Source: Malania oleifera (lineage: Eukaryota; Streptophyta; Magnoliopsida; Santalales; Ximeniaceae). From it: 64,000 nt of DNA. A program made the translations under genes and the position numbers. Where the stretch lies: contig NC_080422.1 in the NCBI RefSeq assembly GCF_029873635.1, forward strand, positions 13,609,936 through 13,673,935, given 5' to 3'. Positions 1 through 10,389 of the stretch are shown one piece after another. Within the stretch, counting starts at the first letter, position 1. Every line of letters begins with the position of its first letter. The notes under the pieces are model-generated. The model had not been told where the DNA came from. It made no database searches and was given only the letters and a program-made list of their open reading frames with translations.

Positions 1-195
1 CACCAGCTCCCCCAACTGCTCTGACCCCTCCTCGTCGGCCATCAAGCTCTTGTACACCACCATAATGGTCGAGTTCTTCTTCGACACTAGCCGGATGACG
101 GTCCTAGCATACCAGGTGCCGCGAAAGGCCTCCTCATCGCTGCTTATCTCCACCTCCGCTCCTTTCTTCAAATACTATCCCGGCGCCTCTCCCAT
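1..195 (-). pseudogene. Agenet-domain gene fragment (5' end, captured)
   Basis: On the minus strand an ATG at 195-193 opens a frame that runs to the window edge (65 codons) and reads like the N-terminal Agenet (Tudor-like) domain of plant DUF724/Agenet proteins. The recognisable parts are a KKGAEVEISSDEEAFRGTWY block followed by a VVYKSLMADEEGSE block, which match the family pattern of a VEV.SDEEGFRG.W stretch and a VEYK.L..EDGSE stretch. Agenet proteins bind chromatin or RNA. Codon 7 is TAG (175-177 on the plus strand), so the first ATG is not productive. The fragment lies directly beside CACTA subterminal repeats that start near 210, so it is probably a gene piece captured by that transposon. 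The rest of the gene is outside the window. Domain call is by eye. Confidence 0.6.
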
Positions 196-204
196 TTCTA
201 AGGT

Positions 205-1366
205 TTAAGCTAAAATCCTTAACTAATTTTTTTTTTATTTTTTTTTTAAATGAAAACACAATTAGTGATGGTTTCAAAACCGTCACTAATACCCTTAACT
301 AAATTTTTTTTATATTTTTTAAATAAAAAGCACTATTAGTGACGGGTTCAAAACCGTCACTAATACCTTTAACCAAATTTGTATATATATTTTAAATAAA
401 AACACTATTAGTGACGGGTTCAAAACCGTTACTAATACCCTTAACTAAATTTTTTTATATTTTTTAAATAAAAACAACTATTAGTGACGGTTTCAAAATC
501 GTCACTAATACCCTATTATTAGTGATGGATTGGGAGATCCGTCACTCATACCCTTAACTAAATTTTTGTATATTTTTAAAATAAAAATACTATTAGTGAC
601 GGTTTCAAAACCGTCACTAATACCCTATTATTAGTGACGGATTGGGAGATCTGTCACTAATACCCTTAACTAAATTTTTTATATATTTTTTAAATGAAAA
701 CACTATTAGTGACGGTTCAAAACCGTCACTAATATCCTATTATCAGTGACCGATGCTCCAATCCGTCACTAATACCCTTAACTAAATTTTTTATATATTT
801 TTTAAATAAAAACACTATTAGTGACGGGTTCAAAATCGTCACTAATACCCTATTTTTAGTGATAGATGCCCCAATCCATCACTAATACCCTTAACTAAAT
901 TTTTATATATTTTTTTAAATAAAAACACTATTAGTGACGGTTTCAAAACCGTCACTAATACCCTATTATTAGTGAAAGATCTCCAAATCCGTCACTAATA
1001 CCCTTAACTAAATTTTTATTTGTTTATTCATAAATATTAGTAGTGGTGGTTAGTTAATCAACACTAATAAGTGACTTTACTGACGAATTTAATCTGTCAC
1101 TAATACCCTAGAATCGTCGCTAATATTTTTCTGGAAAAATTTTCGCGTGAAAATTATTTACCGCGCAGTTTTTAGTGACGAAAATATTAGTGACAGTTTT
1201 AAAATCGTCACTAATAGTGTTGTATTAGTGACAGCTGCTAAAATCGTCTCTAATGCTTACACTATTAGTGACAGTTCTTAAAAACCGTCACTAATACTAT
1301 CTTTTAGTGACAAAATTGAATTTGTCATTAATACTTTCGTCATTAAATATAAGTTTTTTTGTTGTG
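205..1366 (+). mobile_element. CACTA (En/Spm) right subterminal repeat region and 3' terminus
   Basis: About ten copies of a roughly 115-bp unit alternate TTAGTGACGG with its complement CCGTCACTAA, separated by an AT-rich CCCTTAACTAAATTTTT spacer. Each pair can fold into a short hairpin. The array ends at 1366 with TTTTTTTGTTGTG, a one-base variant of the CACTA 3' terminus TTTTTGTAGTG. Long subterminal arrays of a short motif are where CACTA transposase binds. The left terminus is outside the window. The same family recurs at 30430-31621. Confidence 0.75.
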
Positions 1367-2101
1367 TTAGTAGCATTTGATATGAAAGATCCTGGTTTCC
1401 GAAAACCCTTGCAACTATCATTTGCTTCCTAAGTCATACCTTTCTATAAGATACGTAGTATTAATACTTTGACCTTAGGTATACTTGCAAAGCTGCAATT
1501 GAAGCACCAACATCACTTTTGATAATTTCTATTATTTTATTCGTAGCTAAGGTCGACTTGAACTGCAGGTGGTCTTACGAAAGAGTCTCATTGATGCATA
1601 TATAGGGGCCTATGTACTGTGTAATTTCAAAGAGCTCATGCTTTCTACATTGACAGGCACGCAACCTCCAAGCACAACTCTTGTTTGCATTGCACCTAAC
1701 AACCTATGTTGTTGGGCTCGATTGCACCACCTTGAAGTTATGGTGTGTTCGCGCATGGTGCACAGGCACAGAGTGTATCAGATCATCTTTTGTGTTGAAA
1801 ATCATACCTTTGCAAAATTCTGAGACATCATCCCATCAAGTGCCCTCAAGGGAACTCTCAAATTGAGTTCCAATATTTGTTTCCATGATGCTATTGGGGC
1901 GATATATCGACTTCCAAGACCTTTCACCCGGCCCCCTCATTCCCCAAGCACCTGAGCAGTTATCTGGAAATCCGTCATTTGCCGACTCCCATTTGAAACA
2001 GGTGCATCCCTCAGCTCGACCATCCGTGCCTAATTTCAGTTATGAAAATGATAAAAAGGAAGAAGTAAAAAATACAACTTTGATGTTTTGAATCAAGTTA
2101 T
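1367..2101. other. Unassigned sequence
   Basis: No convincing gene. Short open frames at 1569-1866 and 1885-2091 match no family I recognise. The last 105 bases (1994-2098) recur at 8963-9066. Confidence 0.5.
1994..2098 (+). repeat. 105-bp direct repeat, copy 1
   Basis: From TGAAACAGGTGCATCCC to TTTTGAATCAAGT this is nearly identical to 8963-9066, with a handful of substitutions and small indels. It sits immediately upstream of the Tat/Ogre-type LTR start at 2102. It is far too long to be an ordinary target-site duplication. Confidence 0.8.
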
Positions 2102-3592
2102 TGACACCCCAATTTTAACCAGGCCACCCCAAGGAAACCCAACAAAACAGGAGTTAACTCTAAGCCCCAAATGACCCCGAGATCTAAAATTAAGGACCTG
2201 ACCTTTCACTCGAATCCTCTTGCCCTCATTTTAGTCTTTAAAAATGGTTTAAGGTTGAGTCACACAAATGACCAATCCAAATTTTGTTTTTTGAGTCAAG
2301 TGTTAGGTTTTTGTTGTTGGCAATTCTTTTTAGTTGTAAAGATAATTCCCTCTTTAGGGTATTGGGGGTTTAGAATCTTGAGGGTTGTTAATCCCAATAA
2401 AAGTCAAGTACCTTTAAATTAGTCGATCTCAAAAACAATTTTCTTTAATTAGAGTCCCCAAAGTTTCCCAAATTCACGGTGGTCTAGTCTTTAAAGTTTT
2501 TGGATCTTTTGATTATTAAGGTTGGCAACTTTAAAACTCCAAGTCCCAAAGTCTCCAAATTAAGAGGGGTCATTCCATTTTTCTTAGTAAGTTTGGGATT
2601 GCAAAGTTCAAAACCCAAGATTTTGAGTTGAAGCCCTTACAATAAATTGAGTCATCTGTTAATTTCCCAAATTCCATTGTTCCCCTTTAAGGTCTGATTT
2701 TAGTCTTCTAAAAGCTAATTTAGTTGATTAAGTCCTGATTAAGTTTCCATAAGTTCAAAAAAGTGGAATTTGGAGTTAACTAACCATAGTCTTAATTCAT
2801 TCTCGGATTGGGTCTTGTTCTTAGAAGACTGTGTCATTCAAGGATTAAAGTCATAGCCTGTTTTATTTTACCAAGGTTGGTCAATTACTTTGGTCAAAAT
2901 ATATGGTCAAAATGGGTCAAGGGAACGTGTGACTTGGGGAGTATGAACATCGGCACAGTACACAAATGTGCACAAGGGCATTAACGTGCCAAAGGAGGAA
3001 TGCAAGGGGGCATATGAGATAATAAATGTTGTAAATGCATAAGAATGTTCAATAAGATAACATGGGGAGAATACATCAACACACATACATCAAAAAGAAA
3101 TTACAAGACAAAATCAAAATAAAGACGATTGAGCCTATCCTTGCCAGCCATCTAGAAGTTTCTTCCCATCCCCCACTGATTCCCACACTCCACCTGGAAC
3201 CCCCAAAAGCCCTCCTCTCTTCGAGCGCCACTTGGAGCCACCTGCATGCAAAAGAAAGGAGCAAGCGAGTTAGTTAGCAGAGAGAAATCACAGGGTAAGA
3301 ATATAAAATAAAATAAAAACAACAAAATACCTGGCCATCCATTCTCGGGATGCCACCTGGGGGCACTCAAAATGCCCTCCACTCCACGTCTGCCAACTTG
3401 ACCCATCCAAAAAGTCCGCAAATCTTGGATGGCCACCTGGACTTTCACCTGCACACAGAATGGGAAAATTGGCGCGGTTAGATAGTAGAAGAAGAAAAAT
3501 GATAATAAAATAAATCAAATGAAATCACAAGGAATCCTTCTCTAACAGATCGTCAGTAGGGAATCGGCGCCAAAAGGCACCCCTAGACTCCT

Positions 3593-3600
3593 TATAAATA
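3593..3600 (+). promoter_or_regulatory. TATA box of the Tat/Ogre-type LTR
   Basis: TATAAATA followed by GGGAGTCC. The homologous LTR has TATAAAAG at 62891-62898 in the same context. About 150-450 bp upstream both copies repeat an E-box-like CCACCTGG motif. Confidence 0.55.
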
Positions 3601-4149
3601 GGGAGTCCTACCACTGTAGCAGGGCACCCGGGGAAGAGCAAAAGAAATGCTGGAAAAATGAAGAAAATAAAAACAGAGAGAGAAAAGTCATAGAGCATAG
3701 CATCACTCTGCCGAAATTGAGAACTCTGTCCAATTACATAGAGCACTAGCAACACGCTGCAGGAGTGGAGAGGAAGTGAGAGTGAGAAAATTCGAGGAAG
3801 GAAACTCTGCCAAAATACAGAGAGCAAAGAAAGAGAGGAATAGAGGGACAAAGGGGAAGCTCTACCCAAATTGCAGAAAGCAGGAGGTAGAGGAGCCGAA
3901 ATCAGGAGTTGATTCCGAACCAACTCAACAGACAGATACAGAGAGGAGGAGTAACAAAAAAGGAGGAGGAAAGAAAAAGGTAACAATTTAAACACTTTAT
4001 TTTCTGAATTTGTTCAATTCATGCGTTCATTATGAATTAAGAGTGTGAGTGTAGGTACTCCCCCCCTGAGATTAGACCCGAACCCTTGACCCAAACCCGA
4101 ACTCGAGTTCGGACCCTTCACACTTACCAGACCCTAACCCCTGACCTTA

Positions 4150-4640
4150 GTCTTTCTTCAGGTTTTAACAACCTGAATTGAACCTACTGAGGAACCCCTC
4201 CAAGCCCACACGCCAAATTTTAAAAGCTGGCCTGTTACCCTTATTCTTAAACCCGCAGCCCACTCTTAACAAAACTCTAGGCCCAGTTTTAAAACATAAA
4301 CCTAAAACCCATCTAATTTGAAAAGGCTCTTTGGGCTGGCCCATTCTGTTTTAACCCATGAAGCCCATATTTTTTTAAAACTAAACCCCAAAGCCCATTT
4401 TCTAAAAGACCTAATGCCTAACCAGTTTATAAAATGTTTAACTCGGACCGATTTCTTTTTTTAAAAAAAAAATTTCCAGCTCAATAGTTTTCTTCTTAAA
4501 CTCAGCCCCTAAACCTAGTTTGTAAATAAACCCACTAACCCAGCTTCTGAAATGAGCCCATTACCCATTTTTTAAACTACTCAGCCCATTTCTCAAATAC
4601 TCCCAGACCCATTTGAAAACTCATACCAGACTCACTGAGC
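4150..4640 (+). repeat. Quasi-periodic GCCCATTT-rich tract in the LTR
   Basis: Degenerate repetition of AAGCCCATTTT / AACCCA separated by short A/T runs, with no fixed period. The same texture recurs at 63480-64000 in the other LTR copy, so it is an LTR property. Confidence 0.5.
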
Positions 4641-7263
4641 CCACTAGACCTTTTGCGTGTCCATCCACACGTGCCTCACCCCTATATATCTCAGCCTTAC
4701 TTGGGTTTCCCCGAGTCCCCACTCACCGAGTTGACTCATTGGAGTCAAGCCTCATCCTAACTCACCTGGACTGAGATGAGGATAACTCGTCTTTGCCTAC
4801 CCTACAATAGACCCCCAACCTCAACAAATTCACACACAAGGCACTGCAAGCACGACTAGTATTTCAAATCACCAAATCCAAGACGATATCATTCACAAAC
4901 CGCACCCAAACCATATGAACAAGAAATAAACAAAAAAACAATAATAAGGGAAGAGATATTTATCTGTTTGACTTCCTTTGAAGATCTGGCAAACTCCTAC
5001 CTTTCAGACCACAAACCCTTTCGAGCTTAGGGGGAGCTTGGACCTTCAAGCTTGCCTTGCAATGAACAGAGAGGACACAACCCTTTTGAAACCAGGAAGA
5101 GAAATGGCCAGGGCTTTTGGATTGGGTTTTCCAATAAACAGAGAGAAATTAGCGGGTTGATGATCTGAGAGGCTTAGTGAGTTTTTGAGGCTCAAATAGG
5201 GAAAGAAAGTTGTTGGTCTCCAAGATCATAGAGATTACATTTGTTCCTTTTTGGGGTTTCGAAGGAATCTTGGAGAGCTGGGGTTTTCGAAAGACTCGGG
5301 TTGGTAGAGATCAGAAGACAGGAAGAGATAAGAAAGTAGGAGTGATAGAAGTTAGGGTTTTTGGGTGTTAGGATGAAGGGAGAAGAAGAGATAGGAGAGA
5401 AATGGGACTGAGAGCATTCGAGGGAGAATGGAAAATGAGACAAAGAAAAAAAAATGAGTTTATGTTTGCCTTCGAGGTTGTAGGATGCTGCTACGCGTAA
5501 CTTCCACGACCCTCAGATCAGGTTCGAGCGTGGTTAAAATCATTGTTCATCCGAGACTCGCTTCGGACAGTCTAGATGAGTCCACCTCGCGACAGATTTG
5601 CCACCGTTCGATCTGGGTCTATTTGGAAGGCCTCAATTTCACCACTGTTAATATCTTCGACCTGCTCAACCATTATTGTTCGATCCCTGCAGAGCATCAA
5701 CGACCCTAATGGTTTGTGTTAGAGGCATTAATCCTGATCTGCTCCTCCAAATGACACATGGCGAGCTAGTCACCTCTGTTATCAATGCTGGGAGGCGCTT
5801 CAACTCCCAGCCATCAGATCTCCTTACCACGCCAATGTCCAGGATCACTCCGTGCTTCACCCTTCCAACTAGCCATTGACATGCGTCCATCCGGCTTTGC
5901 GGGTAATAAGTGCTCCGATCCTTCACCGTTTGATCCTAGGTTTCATCAACGGTGGTGACTCCCTTGAGTCAGGAGCCTTCTTAAATGCTCGCAGACATCC
6001 CCGACCAAAGGCCAACACGTGGATTCACATTCCTACCTACACTTCACCGTAGCCGCCAGATCGCTCTCTCCTCAATAGCCAGGATTAAGCCATGTGGTTC
6101 GATCGTCGACCCACTTGCCAGCTCCTCTTGCCACACGACACGTGGCATCAGTCCTGACCCAGACCTTAAACTGGTCTCCTTCAGACTGATCAAGGTTTGA
6201 CCGGTCCATTCCCCCCTTTAAACTAGGTAACATCGATTTTTCTTATTTTCTTTCATTCATAATATACATTCAAATATTTCAAAGAAAAAAAAAATCCTTT
6301 TTAAAATGCACAAATATCATGAAAAGTACATAAAAAATCCAGAAATATTCCCAGGAAAATTAAAAATACTTCAAGGTTTTAGAATTGAGCCATACTTGAA
6401 TAAAGCTCAAGAAAAGTTTCCGAAACGTTTTTTCGAAGTTAAAAAGATATTTTTACATCTGAAAATTTCACAAAAACTCCAAAAAATATATGTTTCTTTC
6501 AAAAAAAATCCTTGAAAAACTCAAAAAAAAAATTTCAAGCTTCGATTATTTATAGCTTTCATCTCCATTTTATTTTCATGCTATTTTGAAGTTCTAGAAA
6601 ATATCAAAAATCATGAAAATACTTTTACACTTGGAAAATATTTTTTAGGCACAAAAAATCATTTCCATCTCGAACAAATTTAAAAAAAGCCTCCCGGAGT
6701 AGTATTTTTCTTACTTAACAAAACCTATAGATTTCAAAACCCCCAGGAGCGTATTTTGTACCTTATGTTTTTTATTTTCCATCCTGATGATTGCAACAAA
6801 GGGCAAGGACTCTTCAGAGTATTGGATTGCCCCGGTTATGAGGAAATACCTATATAGTATTTTCATTCTTTCAATTTTTGGGAGGGAGAAATATCGAAAG
6901 GCTTATTAGATTTATTTTAGGATAATTTTTTATTAATCTAGTATCGTTCGTAAGAACGGGCGCACAGGGGATGCTAACACCTTACCCTCACGTCACCGTA
7001 CTCCCGAGCTCGACTCTGGTGACGCAGACCAATTCTACCCCTAATGGGGTAGCAATCAAGTGTTCTAACCGCACTCCAAAGGGTTAGTGGCAACTCTATC
7101 ATACACTGTTTTCCCACGAAAATGTTTTTCAAAATCCCATATTCATTCTTCCCAGTTCGCAGTCACACCCCATTCACCTAAGAGTGTTTCTCTAGGCGGG
7201 TTTGAGACGTCGCAACATCCATGCATCAACGACACATAATAAACAAAATAATTTCTTTAAATA

Positions 7264-8475
7264 AGAAATAAACAAAAAAACAATAATAAGACGAACTCCT
7301 ACCTTTCATACCACAAACCCTTTTGAGCTTAGGGGGAGCTTGGACCTTCAAGCTTGCCTCGAAATGACTAGGGAGGACAAAACCCTTTTGAAACCAAGAA
7401 GAGAAATGGCTAGGGCTTCTGGATTGGGTTTTCCAATAAAGAGAGAGAAATTAGTCAGTTGATGATCTGAGAGGCTCGATGAGTTTCTGAGGTTCAAATA
7501 GGGGAAGAAAGTTGTAGGTCTTCGAGATCGGAGAGATAAGGTTTGCTCCTTTTAGGGGTTTCGAAGGAATCCTCGAGATCTAGGGTTTCCTGAAGACTCA
7601 GGTTGGTAGAGATTAGAGGATGGGAAAAGAGAAGAGAGTTGGAGTGATAGAAGTTACGGTTTTAAGGTGTTAATACGAAGGGAGAAGAAGAGATAGGAGA
7701 GAAAAGGGACTGAGAGCGTTCGAGGGAGAATGGAAAATAAGACAAAGAAAAAAAAATGAGTTTAAGTATGTTTTCCTTCGAGGTCGTAGGATATTGCCAT
7801 GCAGAACTTCCATGACCCTCATATCAGGTTCGTGCATGGCTAAAATCAGGATCATTCGTCTGAGACTTGCTTCGGACGATCCAGATGAAGCCACCTCGCA
7901 ATAGATTCGCCACCATTAGATATGGGTCTATTTGGATGGCCACGATTTCACCACTATTAATATCTCCGACCTGCTCAACCATTGCCATTTGATCCTTGCA
8001 GAGCATCAATGACCTTGATCGTTTGTGTCAAAGGCATTAATCCCAATCCACTCCTCCAAACGACACGTGGTGAGCCAGTCACCTTCGTCATCAATGCTGG
8101 GAGGCGCTTCGACTCCTAGCCATCGGATCTCCTTACCACGCCAATGTCCAGGATCACTCCGCGCTTCACCCTTCCAACTAACCATTGACACGCATCCATC
8201 CGGCTTTACGGGTAATAAGTGCTCCAATCCTTCACTATTTGATCATATGTTTCATCAACGGTGGCAACTCCCTTGAGTCAAGAGCCTTCTTAATTGCTCG
8301 CAGACATCCTTGACCAAAGGCCAATGCGTGGATTCACATTCTTACCTGCACTTTATCGTAATCGCCAAATCGCTCTCTCCTTAACAACTAGGATTAAGCC
8401 ACGTGGTTTGATCCTCGACCCATTTGCCAGCTCCTCTTGCCACATGACACGTGGCATCAGTCCTAACCCATTGGG
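7264..8475 (+). repeat. Second copy of the LTR segment 4922-6160
   Basis: From AAGAAATAAACAAAAAAACA through the ACACGTGGCATCAGTCCT motif this stretch parallels 4922-6160 with scattered substitutions. Homology stops at about 8475, where this copy turns to CATTGGGGAACACC. It starts 47 bp after the putative LTR end at 7217. It is probably a fragment of a second LTR or a partial tandem duplication. Confidence 0.75.
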
Positions 8476-9390
8476 GAACACCTAAGATTTGAGCCGATGA
8501 TTAATTGAAGATTATCCCAAAATCCAAATCTAATGAGCCTCCTTGATTGCTCCTCCCATGTTTTGTACACATAAACCATATGATTACTTTGTTTGCAGGT
8601 ACCTCGCGAATAAATCACAATAAGTAACTAAACAAATGCTCAGCCTTGCTTGTGTTTTCATTATCTACTGAATAAGCATGCGATTAACTATGAATACCTT
8701 AATTTAGCATGAGATGATAAGCATGTGATTACTTCTTTCCATGACTTATGTGAATAAAGCATGTGTTTAATTCTGATGGATGCGGCGTAAAGGGTGTAGG
8801 CTTAAACTGATGAACTCACACACTCTCACAGCTCTATACCTGGGCTTTTTTTTTTTTTTTTTTAAGGTTTAGATAGGGGTGTAATAGAGTTTTTCCCTTT
8901 GTAGCTAAAGCTTGATGGGAGCCGCGAACCACTTTGCTCAGTGCGAACTTTGTCTGAACCTCTGAAACAGGTGCATCCCTCAGCTCGACCATCCGTGCCT
9001 AATTTCAGTAATGAAAATGATAAGAAGGAAGAAGTAAGAATACAACTTCGATATTTTGAATCAAGTAATAAACTAAATATTTTCTTTGACTTACATGTTT
9101 GTCCTGCACACCCTCGCACCACTCTCTCGATTGCCGTTGGTGTGTTCTCTAATAAAGATCTGGCAGCGGCTCCTCTGCACTATTCTTGGGATCACGCTAC
9201 ATTATCATATAAGACATCATTAACATTAAGTCATGTAATGGTCAGATAGTTTTATATATAGTAATTACCCATCGATGATTTACGAATAACCTCGACCTAC
9301 CGCAATGCAACGTAGGGAGTTTGCTGCAGTTCGCAGCATTTTTTTCACATATAGCCTACAAGAAAGTTGTAATGATGGTTTATTAGCGAC
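8476..9390. other. Unassigned sequence with an unrecognised open frame
   Basis: Contains a poly-T run near 8847-8864, the second copy of the 105-bp repeat, and a 102-codon plus-strand open frame at 8941-9249. The frame includes the stretch AAAPLHYSWDHATLSYK, which matches no family I recognise. There is no supporting gene structure. Confidence 0.4.
8963..9066 (+). repeat. 105-bp direct repeat, copy 2
   Basis: Near-identical partner of 1994-2098. The two copies bracket the whole Tat/Ogre-type block. Confidence 0.8.
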
Positions 9391-10270
9391 ATCAATTTGA
9401 AAAGTAGTGTTTATAATATAAACACATCACCTGATATTGTGGGTCACGGAAATGGCGACACACCACCTCCCAATCCTCTTAGGATATCTTATCGTATGGG
9501 TGTGCTGCTGCATGATCTCCCATCGCCCGAAAATGCGCGACTACATAGTTGGATGTCCACCGCCCTCTTCACATGGTCAGCCTCGAGGATTTCCATATCG
9601 AACTCCTCCTGCATAGGTAATATAATTAGAATGTTAGGCAGTTGTTAATTGACTAGTATACTAAAAGTAAAAAAACAAAACAAAACAAAAAAAAAAAAGG
9701 TTTAGGATTACTTACCAAAATGGGCATGAAAAGAACCATGCGCTGCTCTTGAGTCATCTGCAACCAACTGAAGGTCGTGACTGGAGCATACTGTTGGCAT
9801 ATAATGCCGAGCTCCTAGGTCCACGAGGTGCACCAATTGTTAAGCGGGGTCGTGTAGCCTGGAGGAATGTCAATTTGAATCCACTGCTTAGTCCTCTCCA
9901 GGTGCTTCTTCAGCGACATGTTCTTTGCTGCACCATGACCTGACCTCACCGTGGATGTAGATGCTGAAGGTAAAGTTAAATTAAGAACAAAATTATAATC
10001 ATACACGTGAATAACCGTCAATAGTTGAAATGTAAATAAATTAATCGTAGCCTTACCAACACTACTTATCATGGTCAGCAACTCACCCTACATATTAGTC
10101 GCATTTGTGGTATCCATGTCTAGCCGAGGTCCGAATGGCTCAGACAATGATGGTGCCACAACACCACTGATGTGCTCCACTGGTCTCAAGGCCACCAGAT
10201 CAACCTTGTGTGATGACGTAGTCGATAGCGTGGAAGGAAGTCGGCCATGACGACCTCCTAGTACCATGTC
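9390..10270 (-). pseudogene. CACTA second ORF remnant (TNP1/PttA-like)
   Basis: Minus-strand translations near 9815-10081 give a GAAKNMSLKKHLERTKQWIQ block followed by IDIPPGYTTPL. This resembles the conserved RGP.RG..LE..... I.IPPG start of the second protein of plant CACTA (Ptta/En/Spm) elements. It lies just 3' of the TNP2 remnant in the same orientation, the usual order. The frame is broken by stops and probable introns. Role in the family: accessory transposition protein. Confidence 0.45.
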
Positions 10271-10389
10271 TGCAAAATATTAGACAAGTTAATATAAAAA
10301 TTACAAATATTAGATGGATGCATAATAAATATATTTTTAGTTATTTACACATGTCAGATACATGGAGACAACCTTCACTTGCTTACCCC

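Larger units (their letters stand above)
2102..7217 (+). mobile_element. Long Tat/Ogre-type Ty3/Gypsy LTR (solo or truncated)
   Basis: The sequence starts TGACACCCCAATTTTAACC and ends GAGACGTCGCAACA, giving TG...CA termini. The segment near 6950-7100 (AAGAACGGGCGCACAGGGG, GATGCTAACACC, then a GTGGCAACTC block) is typical of the 3' end of plant Tat/Ogre LTRs. An LTR-like promoter TATAAATA lies at 3593-3600. The start and much of the U3 are repeated at 61738-64000, which independently supports the left border. No gag or pol was found. Length is about 5.1 kb, long but within the range known for Ogre-like LTRs. The flanks (GTTAT and TCCAT) do not form a target duplication, so the right border or later rearrangement remains uncertain. 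Confidence 0.6.

Noticed and set aside
3525-3995. 156-codon minus-strand frame
   Set aside because: Lies over the promoter and leader of the Tat/Ogre-type LTR; low-complexity Phe/Leu/Ser content and no family match. The same applies to 62747-63226.
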